A DNA stretch of 64,000 nt, from contig NC_084798.1 of the NCBI RefSeq assembly GCF_963169125.1, positions 103,061,970 through 103,125,969 of the forward strand, written 5' to 3'. How positions within the stretch are numbered: the first letter of the stretch is position 1; each line of letters starts with the position of its first letter. The notes under the pieces were generated by a model. That model saw only the letters and a program-made list of their open reading frames with translations. It made no database searches and was not told the DNA's origin. Both the position numbers and the translations under genes were made by a program. Below, one piece after another: positions 1 to 11,791 of this stretch. The DNA comes from Humulus lupulus (lineage: Eukaryota; Streptophyta; Magnoliopsida; Rosales; Cannabaceae).

Positions 1-1998
1 GACCCCAATATTGAACAACTAAAGAAAGTTGTGGGAAAAATGAAGGAGCAGTTTGTTGCCATGCTTGAAAATCAGGTAGTTGCCCAAGAAGTTATAGCTG
101 AATCCCTGAACAAGCAAAGACAAGACTTTCAGTCTTGGATGGATCAACGGTAGCGAGCCCTTGAAGCTCGTCAAGAAGAAGCTGGCCCTTATAGTGTCAA
201 AGCAGCAAGGCTGATAGAAGCTATTTTACTACAAACTCAAGTAGCAAGACCTCAACCAGTAAATCCTCAGTCTGAGAACCCTGGCCAAGCAAATCCAAAA
301 GTTCAAATGCCAATTGGTCGATCCCCAAGGCTTTCTCAACCGTCAAGGTCTCGAGACCAAGTGTTTCCCCCTAGACAAACTCGAAGTCATTACTCGAACC
401 AGGAGGCTAAAGCAGGAGTACAATGTCAACTCCATCAAGATGAGCAAGTGCTACCTAATCGTGACAAAGGTCAAGGTTGTGGTAGACAATTGTCTTAAGA
501 AGGAAGGCCTATTGATGGGCTACCAAGGATTGCAGCCTCAAGGGGAGGACAACCTCATAATCTACAAAATCCAGGGCCTAGTCAGTAGTTTCGACAACCA
601 AGGAATGAATGACCAGCTAGTCAAAATTGAGGCCAGCCACCTCTTCATGCCAGATGCAATCATGGTCCTCCTTGAAGAAGAAATAGGTGAATGAATGATC
701 AAGAAGCCAGTAGCAGCTATCAAACATCATATTGGGATGGTTATGATGAAGATGAAGGGGTAGCCAACACAAACAATCCCACGACAATCAATATTATGAC
801 AATCGTCACAATGAATTGCATCCAATAGGACAATTTGTTCCGCCAAGGCCACTTTGGCTTCAAGATATCCCTGCTAGGGGAAACATGCAGCCTGAAGGAT
901 CGTTTGCCCCATCAAGTCAACCAGAGCCAGCAAATTGTCAAACAAGACCACCTCTTGGTCGTCCTCGAGTTGATATCCAAAATGTTGGGGGGCAGCGTAG
1001 AGGAGCCAGTGGCTATAGACTTGGAAAAAGAGGGCGGGACTTGCGAGTTGCACTTGAAAAAATTCGAGAAGGAAATGGGTCTAATGTTGCGAGACCCATT
1101 GTAGCAGTAATCCTACCTACACCGCAAGGAGAAGCTGTAGCACTCCTAGTCGCTGCACAACCAATTGTGCTATTAGTTGCTCCAACTATTCAGGCACAAC
1201 TTGATGCCTTTACTCAGATGGTTCAAGAGTTGAGAGTACCCCATAATTAACTAATATTGACTTAGAGAGAATGAAAGGATCTCCTTTCTCTGATTGAATC
1301 AATGCACTTACCATCCCTCCCAAGTTCAAGATGCCAAATTGGAAGATGTACACTTGAAAAAAAAAATAGCCCATGTAACACGTGAATAACTTCGAAATAC
1401 AGATGGATCTTCAAGGAGTAAGAGATGATGTCCTATGTAAGATTTTTCCTGCTACCCTAGCCGACTCCACTCAACAATGGTTCTTTAAGCTAGAGCCTGG
1501 AACCATCACTTCTTGGGATACATTTGTGAGTCTCTTATACTCACAATTTTTTCCTACTCGTATCTCACCAGCCGAGCTCAACGACCTTGTTGACATTAAG
1601 CAAGGACCTAATGAGCCCCTCAAAGATTATGAAAGAGGCTGAAAGGTCCCAAACTTCAGTAGTGATGGAAAGTTGATGGACATCATGGCTGGGATCCAAG
1701 TTAAAGGTCCTTTGTGGACCACTATTAGAAGAAAAATCATCTACTCAACAAAAGAGTTCCTCGATCGAGCATATTAGTTTATAAAACTAGAAGAAGCTAT
1801 GCAGAAGGCATATCATGCCAACCAAGCTGGAACATGTATTGTACTAGCCAAAAACACTGGCGGATCTAACCAGAACAAGACAACCAATGGTAATGGTAGC
1901 AAGAAAAAACTGAATGGTGGTAAACAAAGTAATAACTCCAACTGTGGCAACCATAATGATAACAAATAGAAAAAAAACCATGTAGAAACCATGAGAAT
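1..1998 (+). pseudogene. decayed Ty3/gypsy gag
   Basis: A plus-strand gag remnant with stops and frame changes. The first 300 bases encode a charged, probably coiled-coil N-terminal stretch rich in K, E and Q. The best preserved part is 1382-1642 (86 codons), which has the retrotransposon gag core pattern: a QQWFF motif, then SWDTFVSLLYSQFFP, then a DLVDIKQGPNEPLKDY block, as in gag proteins that assemble the virus-like particle. It continues with breaks to an N/K-rich tail near 1970. No protease or reverse transcriptase follows; the sequence runs directly into LTR-like sequence at 2002. The left part of the element lies outside the window. The lineage cannot be fixed from gag alone. Confidence 0.7.
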
Positions 1999-2001
1999 AC
2001 A

Positions 2002-3189
2002 TGTAATGTCCTATTAATCCAGGATTGTTACATTGTGTGTTAAAAATAGTACTTAACTCGTTAAGCGAGTCATTTGGAATTAAAAGTGCAATTAAGGTTA
2101 AAAGACAATGTTGATGATAAGAACTCGTCAACGAACTAAGGTCGAAAAACTCAAAGACTTAATTTGAAATTTATGAACTCAAAAGAACTTGTAGAAAGTT
2201 AGTGAAAAATTGCATGAGAACAATGGAAGAAAACTTGTATCTTTCCCTTATAATAGTCTGGTGTCACAAGTATTTTCCAACCCCCATTAAAGATCAGAGA
2301 ATGCCCTATTTATATGGGTGCTTTAGTGGCCCTTCGTACCAGAATAGTCTCATGGAGACAATGATATAGTGGTACTACGGGGCACTTTAGAGGATCATGG
2401 CGCATGTGGTAGTGATGTCGGGCTTCACGCCTATCGGTCCTCATTGTGGTCAGAGGCGTGGGAGGATGTAGTCCTAGTCTTAGTACTTTGTACGACCACT
2501 ACTCCTTTGACTTAGTACAACCACCACTCCTCCAACGGTCATGTCTAGTTCGTACTCCGTACCACATAGACCTTTTTTGTACCTCTACTTTGTTTATATC
2601 TGGATTAGCCCTTGAGAGCACGAGTGTAAGTTTCTCATAGCTTGAATCTGAGGATAGACTATGCCTTTAGGCTCTGTGGACCTATTAGGGCTATTTACTC
2701 TTAAAATCAATGGTGGTCCTAAGCTTTCACTCCAAGGTTGTTGAGATTCTTTGAAAACCCTCCTAACCTCTAGAAAGCTTCACATGTGTTTTGTGGTCTT
2801 GAGTAGGGTAAAACTGGTGCTTGGGCTTTAGAGGGGCCTTGAGTTCACCCCATGAGCTCGTCCCCCCAGGTCGAGGTGGCTTCCCAGGTCACCCCCCAGA
2901 TCTCCCCCCAGGTCTCCCCCTGAGCTTGCCCCTGGGGGTCCTGGTAGGCGTGGACTTGGTCTTGAGGCTCTTCCTGTCATCTTGAAGCACCTCTTGGACA
3001 CCCGTCTATTGCATGGCTTCTCTTGTCATTTCTCCATGCTCACATTAGTTGCTTAGTAAACAAAAAACTTTAGGGAGGCTTGAGCTCGCCCTAAGCTCCA
3101 GGAAGGTGCGAGTATGATCCTCGAGGATTTTCCTATCTCTTGGGACTCCTCTTGGGTACTATACTTGATGTGGAATTTTGATATCCACA
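2002..3189 (-). repeat. probable Tat-type LTR, minus orientation
   Basis: On the minus strand this starts TGTGGATATC at 3189, directly after a purine-rich tract, and contains a TATA-like element (complement of 2303-2318, core TATAAAT). The left border near 2002 is uncertain: the first about 150 bases from TGTAATGTCC also resemble the end of the Tekay-type LTRs in this window, so two LTR fragments may be joined here. The neighbouring antisense-gene remnant and 3' region match the plus-strand Tat element at 37.5-39 kb, which supports assignment to that Tat subfamily. Confidence 0.45.
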
Positions 3190-3203
3190 CTTTCCCTCCC
3201 AGC
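3190..3203 (-). promoter_or_regulatory. polypurine tract of minus-strand Tat element
   Basis: On the minus strand a GGGAGGGAAAG-type purine run immediately precedes the TG of the LTR at 3189. That is where a polypurine tract primes plus-strand DNA synthesis in LTR retrotransposons. It is less G-rich than the tracts of the other Tat copies in the window. Confidence 0.5.
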
Positions 3204-3659
3204 CTGTGAGAGTGCCTTCGAGCGTTCTTGTAGACTCTTTTTGTGCCATCTTTATGACAAGCAAGGTATAAGTGTTTTTCTTTGTTTATGAGATATGGAA
3301 AAGCTTACTTCATGAGAGGTGATCCTCAGGACTCCTTTATTATTTAATTAATGTCAATCATTCCTTGGTATAGATCCCATGGGTTCCATTGGTGTACACA
3401 ACATCAGGACACACAAAGGAGCTTGAGGCAGACTACCCGGACGAGCCCAAGAAGTAGCGTCTATCCATGGTGAGCCCTCGTGTGGAGCTCCTAAGGCATT
3501 GCCCTGGGTGTTTTGCGTGCATCCAGCGCTTGTCATATTTTAGAGTGAAGAGTGCTTTAACAATTCTTTCTTATAGTTCCTTCTTCTTGTTAGCTTCTTC
3601 TTTATTATCAGCAGGTTGACTCGACCGTGAAGTCTACCAGTACTTGCGCATTTATTGAT

Positions 3660-3947
3660 AACCTTGAAGTATAAGTGATGGTGACAAAAGATCTATCTTT
3701 GGGCGGGGCGAAGAATGATCGGCCACCTATCAAGATTTAGGGACTTGAGAAGCAGCTTGATGAGGCCACACACAAGATAGGAACAATTGTAGAGAAGACT
3801 TCATCTTAGTCTAAGAGTAAGAAAAGGGCAGAAGCTAACGTTCTTATATGGTGTTGGAAACAGAATCCTAGCCCAAACTTCTCCTCATTCGGTGACCACG
3901 ATGTTGCTAAAACTACTGAATGGTGTGCTCGTGGCGGGAAACCATAA
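3660..3947 (+). pseudogene. remnant of Tat antisense gene, C-terminal end
   Basis: Broken plus-strand coding sequence, antisense to the minus-strand element. A short heptad-like segment (EKQLDEATHKIG) is followed by a block with NPSPNFSSFGDHD and EWCARG and a stop at 3945. The same block closes the antisense gene at 38.56 kb (NPNFDFSSFGDR, EWNARG), so the two are homologous. Upstream exons are not recognisable here. The protein function is unknown. Confidence 0.5.
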
Positions 3948-4851
3948 AGTTTTTTCCTACCCTGTCTTTTTCTCCTATGTCTGGGCAGCTTCTTTCTTTT
4001 TACTTTGATTTGGTTGTAATGCTACTGACTTATTTTACCTTAGAGGTTTTTCCGGCTCTCTAATTTTCTTAGTGAGGAACTTTTAACAGCACCTGCTATG
4101 TCTTCTGCTTATTTTGTGACAGAACATTATCGTGTCCTTTTATGCACATGGGCTTCCTATTAGCACCTCTTTATTTTGAAAGGATTCCCTTTGGGACCTC
4201 TTTATTGCGCGTAATTCGTGTCTGTTAGTGCACCTTGACTACTTATAAGGATATCTTGACCCTTTGGGTTCTTGCTATCCTTTTATATATTTTTGTACGC
4301 GCATTTTATTTTGTGTGAGAATTCCTTCTCATCATTATTCATAGTACTATTTTTGCAAGCATCTTCTTTGAGACCGCTTTTGCAAGCGTCTTCTTTGAGA
4401 CCCTTTTTACAAGCGTCTTCTTTGAGACCCTTTTTGGGCTAGGTGACTTTGGTCGACCTATGATTATTATGAGGACCCTTTTTGGTCCTTGAGGTGATCT
4501 CCCATTGGGTTGGGACCCTTATAGGGAGATGGTACTTGTTAAACCTCGCAAACACCTATTTTCAAGGCCCTTTTATTGATTGCGAGGGAGTTTTTTTTTT
4601 TTTTTGCAAAGTCCTCCTTGAAGGCCTTTTTTCCTTTGGTAAGGGGACTTGGTCGTTCTAAACTTAGCGATCTCTTTGGGCTCCCCTTTTGTCTTTTGCG
4701 ACGAGGTCCCTTTGTAAGGTGGGTGTGTTTGTGAGGAGGTCACTTTTGAGGGACCTTTTGACTTTTTTAGATTCTATAAGGTTAGCTAGTCCTTATAAAT
4801 TCAAATGTTGTGTTATAAGGTTCCCTACTCATACATATATATTATAAGTGT
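3948..4851 (-). other. Tat 3' non-coding region
   Basis: T-rich on the plus strand with no usable reading frame. About 100 bases at 4210-4315 are strongly similar, in reverse complement, to 38,090-38,185 (shared landmarks: the complement of GGTGCACC, GACCCTTTGGGTTC and CCTTTTATAT). This identifies it as the region between the antisense gene and pol of a Tat element. It contains the 27-bp repeat listed separately. Confidence 0.55.
4352..4436. repeat. 27-bp tandem repeat, 3 copies
   Basis: Three head-to-tail copies of a unit containing AAGCGTCTTCTTTGAGACCC, spaced exactly 27 bp. It lies in the Tat 3' non-coding compartment, where the other Tat copies in the window also carry tandem repeats. 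Confidence 0.8.
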
Positions 4852-5571
4852 TGTATGCTAAAATTAACACGATTTCAATTACTCAGTTCGGGCACAGCTG
4901 ACAAATGAATATGTGGAAAAGTAGCCAAGTAGGATATCTGGTTAAGAATGATGTGAGTAGGTCGAGACTCAATCCAGTTCGTACGCGACATATAGTTTTC
5001 TATTAGACCTCTTAGGATAACAATTCAGTTTGAGATTTATAGTTGCCAGATCCACATTTGGGTGCTCTAAGCTTAATAAAAACTAAGGTCCAGATAGCCT
5101 TTAAACACCAGCTTGGGTAAGATATCCAGCTCATGGTAACCTGGTCAGAACGCATGCTAAAGGATTCCAAAAGATTCAGAGGCTCCTTATATGCTCATTA
5201 ATGCCCAGGTTGTATTGCGCATATATCATTTATTAAATGTGTTATTAAATTGTATCCCAATGTAAATGGAAATAATCTGTATTAAATGTATACCTTATTT
5301 ATTCACTCGGTTACCCAAACCTGTCTAGGAAATTCCACTATTAATATCAGGGATAATGGACAAGGAAGTGGACGACCTTTTCGTATTACTAAAAATCTTT
5401 AGAAATTGTGAGAGAAAAGCAATAATACTGTCTCGTGGACTAGGTGGATTTTAACCACTTAACCGTGTAAAATTTGTGTTTGTATGAAAGGGTTCTTATT
5501 AATTCTTTACGGTTTACAATTTAGCACTAATAGATTTCTTAATCTACTGTTGGCGAAAAACCACATCAACA
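4852..5571 (+). repeat. probable Tat LTR, plus orientation
   Basis: The 3' end closely matches the reverse complement of the 795-bp LTR at 21,695-22,489: a GTGGACTAGG...GGATTTTA...ACCxxGTxAAA block, then ACTGTTGGCGAAAAA and a terminal CATCAACA at 5571. The 5' border is placed at TGTATGC (4852) by analogy with the TGTATRC start of that LTR and is uncertain; the middle is diverged. No primer-binding site follows. Instead the last part of this LTR is repeated inside the adjacent minisatellite. Confidence 0.5.
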
Positions 5572-7190
5572 ATAAGTATTTTTATATATATCTCACAAGG
5601 CCAAACACCTGTTTTGCACTTGGTCAGGAGCCAATTGAGGCTCACAAGGCTAGGCACCTATTTTGCACATGTCTAGGTGACTATTGAGGTTCGCAAGGCT
5701 TTGCACCTATTTCACACATGACTAGGTGCCTGTTGAGGCTTGCAAGGCTAGGCACCTATTTTGCACATGGCTAGGTGCCTATTGAGGCTTGCGAGGCTAG
5801 GCACCTATTTTTCACATGGCTAGGTGCCTGTTGAGGCTCGCGAGGCGAGGCACCTAACTTGCACATTGCTAGGTGCTTATTGAGGCTCACGAGGCTACAC
5901 ACCTATTTTGCACATGGCTATGTGCCTATTGAGGCTTGCAAGGCTAGGCACCTATTTTTCACATGGCTAGGTTCTTATTAATTCTTTACGGTTTACAATT
6001 TAGCACTAATAGATTTCTTAATCTACTGTTGGCAAAAACTGCGTCAAGAATAAGTATTTTTATATATATCTCACTAGGTCAAACACATGTTTTGCACTTT
6101 GCTAGGAGCCAATTGAGGCTCGCGAGGCTAGGAACCTATTTTGCACATGTCTAGGTGCCTATTGAGGTTCACAAGGCTTTGCACCTATTACGCACATGAC
6201 TAGGTGCCTGTTGAGGCTCGCAAGGCTAGGCACCTATTTTGCACATGGATAGGTGCCTGTTGAGGCTTGCGAGGCTAGGCACCTATTTCGCACATGACTA
6301 GGTGCCTGTTGAGGCTCGCAAGGCTAGGCACCTATTTTGCACATGGCTCAGTGCTTGTTGAGGCCCGCGAGGCTAGGCACCTATTTTGCACATGGCTAGG
6401 TGCCTATTGAGGCTTGCGAGGCTAGACACCTATTTTTCAAATGGCTAGGTTCTTATTAATTCTTTGCAGTTTACAATTTAGCACTAATAGATTTCTTTAT
6501 CTACTTTTGGCGAAAAACTACATCAACAATAAGTATTTTTCTATATATCTCACAAGGCCAAACACCTGTTTTGCACTTGGCCAGGACCCAATTAAGGCTC
6601 GTGAGGCTAGGCACCTATTTTGCACATGTCTTGGTGCCTGTTGAGGTTCGCAAGGCTAGGCACCTATTTCGCACATGACTAGATGCATGTTGAGGCTCAC
6701 AAGTCTAGGCACCTATTTTGCACATGGCTAGGTGCCTATTGAGGCTTGTGAGGCTAGGCACCTATTTTGCACATGGCTAGGTGCCTGTTGAGGCTCGTGA
6801 GGCGAGGAACCTAATTTGCACAGGGCTAGGTTCTTGTTGAGGCTCACGAGGCTAGGCACCTATTTTGCACATGGCTAGGTGCTTGTTGAGGCTCGCAAGG
6901 CTAGGCACCTATTTTTCACATGGCTAGGTGCTTGTTGAGGCTCGGGAGGCTAGGCACATATTTTGCATATGGCTAGGTTGTTGTTGAAGCGCGCGAGGCT
7001 AGGCACCTATTTTCCACATGGCTAGGTGCCTCATGATGATCGCGAGGATAGGCACCTGTATTGCACATGGATAGGTCCCTATTGAGGCTCGTGAGGCTAG
7101 ACAACTATTTTGCAAATGGCTAGGTGCCTGTTGAGGCTCACGAGGCTAGGAGCCTATTTTGCACATGGCTAGGGGCCTGGTGAGGTTGGG
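5484..7190. repeat. 49-bp minisatellite with 478-bp higher-order repeat
   Basis: Basic unit of 49 bp (landmarks AGGCTCGCAAGGCTAGGCAC, TATTTTGCACATGGCTAGGT, GCCTGTTG) repeated about 30 times with point variants. The array is interrupted at three regularly spaced places (about 5487, 5966, 6444; spacing 479 and 478 bp) by an about 120-bp segment holding the 3' end of the LTR above (TTCTTATTAATTCTTT ... TGTTGGCGAAAAA) plus an AT-rich linker. The first two thirds therefore form a higher-order repeat of an LTR end plus about seven 49-bp units. The distal part, 6560-7190, is 49-bp units only. Frames across it are partly open but there is no sign of a protein. Confidence 0.9.
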
Positions 7191-7496
7191 TCTAATACTT
7201 TTCAAGTGGTTGATGGGATCTATCTTTCCAAGCACTTTGTTTCTCTCCGATGTGCTTTGACAATTCCAATTGACAATGGTAGTATGTGTGCCATATAAGT
7301 GTCTTTGGAAATGAGAGGTGTAATATATAAGATAGGTGCTTAACATTAGTAATAGTAGACAATGTGAAAGGGTAAGCACAATGTCATTGTCATATTACAT
7401 CCTGGAGTCACCTTGATGGCCTTTTTGGATCCTATCAAGATAAATTACATCTATTGGAAGCCAACTATGGTGAAACTTTTGATTCCTTACGAAGCA
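7191..7496. other. no recognisable gene
   Basis: About 300 bases between the minisatellite and a tandem duplication. I see no domain, RNA gene or LTR terminus here. Confidence 0.5.
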
Positions 7497-7876
7497 TAAC
7501 TCAAATAAAGAAGTACTACTACTACTTTATGGGGGCCAATTGAGATGACTTTTTTGGTTCCTAAATGACTCGGAGAAAGGGAGTCTTATCAGAGGTTATC
7601 CTTGATGAATCCCACTAGCTTCTCCTTGATCAGTGGCTTTTATATCACAACAATCTCTTCTACGCGGAGTCTTTAGACATATTGGTATAACTCAAATAAA
7701 GAAAAAGTACTGCTTCTACTTTATGGCGGCCAATTGAGATGACTTATTTTGTTCCTAAGCGACTCACAGAAAGGGAGTCTTATTAGAGGTTATCCTTGAT
7801 TAATCCCACTAGCTTTAACTTGATCAGCAACTTCTATATCATAACGATCTATTCTATGCGGAGTCTTCAGACGTAT
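7497..7876. repeat. 190-bp tandem duplication
   Basis: Two head-to-tail copies with about 10% differences. Each begins TAACTCAAATAAAGAA and includes GGCCAATTGAGATGACTT and GCGGAGTCTT. The copies start near 7498 and 7687. The block lies inside or next to a minus-strand gag remnant and is probably a local duplication in a dead element. Confidence 0.8.
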
Positions 7877-8782
7877 TGGTATAAGGGTGATTGGAGGAAG
7901 GTTTGCTTTCCCCAACATGCATGTTCTTATAGCCTTCTTCCACACGTATATACTTTTCTACTCTTTCAAAGAAGTCGTCTAAGATTGAAACCTCCCTCTT
8001 GAGCATGTTATCCCATAACTTGCTTCCTGTACGAACTCAAGTTGTGATTTCCATCATGTTCTCCACTTTAGTCGTACTTCCCATCTTGGTTGCTTCCATA
8101 TTAAATCTGTGGATATAACTCTTCAAGCTTTAACTCTCACCTTGTTTTATGTTAGTGAGGATGGTACTCGACATAACATAATCATGGACCGCGTGGTGCT
8201 GCTGAAGAAATTCGCCAAAGAACTACTGCCATGATCTGATTGTTCTTGGCCTTAACCTCTTGAACCACTTGTATGCAACTCCTTTGAGTGCAATGGTGAA
8301 GCAATGGCACCTTGCCCTGCTATTGACCCCTCTTAACTTCATCAAGTCACTGAAGGTGTCTAAGTGATACTTTGGGTCCGTAGCTCCCTCGTACAGATTC
8401 ATGCGAGGCTCTTTGAAGTTGGTGAGGAGTTGCTTAGATCTCCCTTTTGAACGGTGACTCGTGGTTGAATTCAATGTCACCTCTATGCCCCCAAGATGTA
8501 GTGACTATCTTACTTTGTATGATTTGAATTTTGGTATCTAGTTCTTGCTTCCTTTTGTTCAAGGAGTCCCTCAAATCCGAAGGTTTGGCCTTACCTTTCC
8601 CCTTGTCTTCTAGAGGGGCCATAAGGGGTGTTGTCCTTACATTTAAATTTTCTCTGAGCTTCTCTCTTAGGTCAAGGGGTTTCTCTTTGGAGGTGACCTT
8701 GGCTTCGTTTTGATGACCAGCATCGTCCCTCCACCATTGCTCTTGGGGGCACTCCGTTGGCCTTGAGCCTTCATGGTGCTTT
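7877..8782 (-). pseudogene. decayed Ty3/gypsy gag, minus strand
   Basis: Read on the minus strand from about 8780 down: a basic/charged N-terminal stretch, then at 8622-8223 two overlapping frames carrying the gag core (MNLYEGATDPKYHLDTF, then an ALKGVAYKWFKRLRP block equivalent to the W...L..GSI motif), then near 7960 a SLDDFFERVEKYIRVEE segment typical of the gag C-terminal half. At least one frameshift and several stops separate them. The N-terminus is cut by the LTR starting at 8783. Confidence 0.7.
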
Positions 8783-10267
8783 TGTAGCGTCCCAAATTCG
8801 CTAATAAGGCTTAGGGCCTTGGTTAGCGTGTCGGGAGGGCAATAATTTATTTAACTATGCTAATATGTGAATTTGATGATTATATGATTAGAAATGAATG
8901 TTAAGGTGAATTAAATATGCATGTGGGCCCCATTTGGCTATTAGGGTCATATTTTTAATTTTTGTCTGTTGAGGTCATAAATGTAATATTTGTGTATATT
9001 GTGATTGATACCATGAGTGGTAATATATTTGTGATGTGCGATCCAAGACAGTCTTAGGGAGAAATTTAGTTAAATAGTAACATTGAGGTCGAATACCCGA
9101 CTCGGGAGGAGCCTAGGGGTATTTTGGGAATGTAATATGTGTTCAAGATTTATAGGGTAATGGCTAGTAGTTTAGTAATTATTTGGACATCTTGGGATGA
9201 AACGGGGATTTGTAGGAATAGTCGAGGACTTAGCAGGAAGTGGCATATGAAGAAATTTCCTTAGTGGCACTTGAGGATTTAGATAGACTCAAAGGGTAAT
9301 TTGGACTTTGGCCTAAGATATAAGCTTAAGCACTTGGGCTGCTGAGACATTAGAAGAAAAAGAAGAGAAACAACATCAACTTTCAACTCTCACTCTCTCA
9401 CAGTCGGTTCTCACTCCCTCTCTATGGTGCTTGGGAATTTTGCAGAAACCTTGAGGATTTAGACTAAAGAACTGGTGGATTGGAAGCGTGTTGTGCTAGG
9501 AAGTGGCTCAAGGTCGAATATAGTACAAAGGTAAGCTCTTAGACTTGATCTTCCTGCTGAGTTCTACAAAGATTATAGTTTTGCATGAGAGTTTAGTTCT
9601 AAGTTTGATTTTGGGTGTTTGATGACTGTGTGAAGTTGTTTGTGGTTTTGTTGTGATGTTTAGGTTATGTGAATGAGAATTCTAGGCCTAAATCTGAGTT
9701 TGGCTAATGATTGGAGTGTCAATTTGGGGTTTAGGCTCGAGTAAAAATGTAGAGATGGGGTTGATTTTCTACGTTTTGGGGCTCGGATCGGGGCCTTGTT
9801 CATCAGGCGTTGCGGCCCGTGTGCTTGAAGAGGCTGGAAGTCCTCTGTTTTACCTAGGCATGCTGTGACCCTGGGGGTGCAGGTCGCAGCCCATGTCCTC
9901 CAGCAGGGAGGGTCTTGCCCTCTCACCAACTAGCGGGCTGCGGCCTTCAATGGCACGTCGCGACCCTAAATGGAAAAAAGGGGAAATAAGATTTTAAGGC
10001 TCGGGATCTCGAATGTTAAGGCTCGGGATGAACTCTACTGCCGGTTTAGTGGAATTCAAGGTCTCGGAGGCTAGATTAATATTTCAAAGGTATTTATTAG
10101 TTTAGAACTTTATGGATGGATATTATGAATGCATTGTGATTAGGTTTTCAATGAGGCTCGGGATAGAGGATTGTGCTCAGGATTGCAGTATTTGCATAGC
10201 TCGAGACACAAGTAAGAAAACTATTTTACCCATAGAGCAGGGCGTGGCCCTACTGTTTGTATTACAA
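8783..10267 (+). repeat. truncated Tekay-type LTR, plus orientation
   Basis: Starts TGTAGCGTCCCAAATTCGC at 8783 and follows the other Tekay-type LTRs here: CTAATAAGGC, GGGCCTTG, GTGCATGTGGGCCCC-like, the GC-rich CGGCC cluster at about 9805-9955, and ACCCATAGAGCAGGGC near 10,225. Complete relatives in this window are 2.15-2.3 kb. This copy stops abruptly at 10,267, where a Tat LTR in the opposite orientation begins in mid-sequence, so about 0.8 kb is missing. No target-site duplication can be assigned. Confidence 0.8.
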
Positions 10268-10761
10268 AGGGTCATCACGTGAATATCCATCATTATTTGT
10301 GACCTGTCTTGCACAACTAATGAATATTATAATATATATTAAGGTATGGTCTAATCATTAGGTTAAATTGATCACGGGTCGTCTGGCATAATTGGACATG
10401 TTATGCTTGATCATGCTTGTTTATGTTACTTGTCTGAGAATTCAGGGGTAGCGGACATGTAATGTCTGACCACGCACGTTCCTAAATAACGTATCTAGGT
10501 TTATAAAGACTCCTAGATATGGCAGATTGTCAGAGTACCACGACCTGAACATAACGCCAGCTCGTGCCCAGGACGCTGTGTTTTATATCCATCTCCAGCT
10601 CATACCTTAATGCTTCATATTCCTCAGGTCATGTTATTACCTGGGGAGTCACACTGCCTCCATGGAGGAAATATCAACTTGTGGGTCCTTTAGTACTATT
10701 CTTAGCTAGTCAGCTATACTCGAGCTGCATAAAAGACCCGGGCTGAATATCAGGGTATACA
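10268..10761 (-). repeat. 3' LTR of the Tat element, truncated
   Basis: 494 bp matching 21,998-22,489 of the 5' LTR. On the minus strand it begins TGTATACCCTGATATTCAGC at 10,761, right after the polypurine tract. The last about 303 bp (counterpart of 21,695-21,997) are absent because the sequence joins a Tekay-type LTR at 10,267/10,268. Confidence 0.85.
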
Positions 10762-10776
10762 TTTTCCCCCCAAGTC
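10762..10776 (-). promoter_or_regulatory. polypurine tract
   Basis: On the minus strand ACTTGGGGGGAAAA directly precedes the LTR TG. This is the classic position and composition of the plus-strand primer of an LTR element. Confidence 0.85.
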
Positions 10777-11025
10777 CCTGCTCGTTTCTTATGACGTCAC
10801 CCTCTGACTGACAAGGTGGGGACTTTTAAACTTTCGTTGCGATTATTCATGTTTTTTCATTACTCGAGTACTGGACACGTGGAATGCTGCGATTGGCGTC
10901 TGTTCGGATTTCGAGGATTGCATTAAATGGCCTGGCCACTTTTTTACCACTATTTAATCTTTCGAAACATGACCCTCGTATCTCGCATTAGTTTGATCGG
11001 ATGGTCCACGTTTCTCCATGCCTAT

Positions 11026-11040
11026 TACATATAAATAGGG
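11026..11040 (+). promoter_or_regulatory. TATA-like box of the antisense gene
   Basis: TACATATAAATAGGG on the plus strand, about 260 bp inside the polypurine tract and about 750 bp before the first ATG of the antisense gene. It points in the direction of that gene, opposite to the retrotransposon. Comparable boxes sit at 47,073-47,088 and, on the minus strand, 60,737-60,722. The promoter role is inferred. Confidence 0.55.
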
Positions 11041-11791
11041 CTGGCAATTTTCGGTGTTCACCACCTTTCATTTGAAATTTTTCCTTATTTTCTCTCTTTT
11101 GAGCTTCAAAAAACCCTCATCCTTTTCTCATAAAATCCCAGAAATCTGCCACCAAAACCTTCGGAAACCTAGTCACAAGGATCTCTCCAGGAACTTTCCT
11201 TCTACATTGCTCATTCATTTCGTCGAAGAATACACTGTAAGTTTTCTGTATTACTGGAACTTTTCTTTTACTGGCTTTTGTGTGTTTCTCTTCTTTCTTT
11301 ATCATGTTAATTTGCACTTCACCGTTATTAGCATTAGGCCGTTCCCAAACGTTTTTGGTACATACGTTTCGGTTTAGGTCTATTAAGTAGGTCCTAAAAC
11401 ATATCTAGGATTGTGATGTTCATAAACTGGGTAAATCTTTGGGCGATTCCTCGGTAATTTTTCAGAAAATACTCATTCGGCATGTAGAAGATGAAAGGTT
11501 TTTGGGGCTCGAAATTAGGTTGCTTAGGAGCTACGCTTCTTGTGCAGTTTTGCTCTAAATTGCTTGCCAAGGAGGGTAGTGGCCTTATTTTATGACACGC
11601 GGATCCCTAAACATCAGGGGTCTGCTGGGTAACCTAGGCACGTAGCATAGGTAGCCCATGGCACTACATCGTGGGTTAAGACTCCATCAGCTCGTGTGTT
11701 AGAATCCCCAGGCCTTTGTTATTTCTTTCCTATATAACAATCCTAAGTTGCCCACTAAGAGTTCAATCATCCTTGTTCGATAGGCGAGCTA

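Noticed and set aside
5600..7190. CRISPR-like regular repeats
   Set aside because: Direct 49-bp repeats without unique spacers, in a plant retrotransposon context; this is a minisatellite.
11054..11377. 107-codon frame after the TATA-like box at 11,026
   Set aside because: Phe/Ser-rich translation of a CT-rich leader; more likely the 5' untranslated part and intron of the antisense gene, and no similarity to the leader at 47.1 kb as protein.
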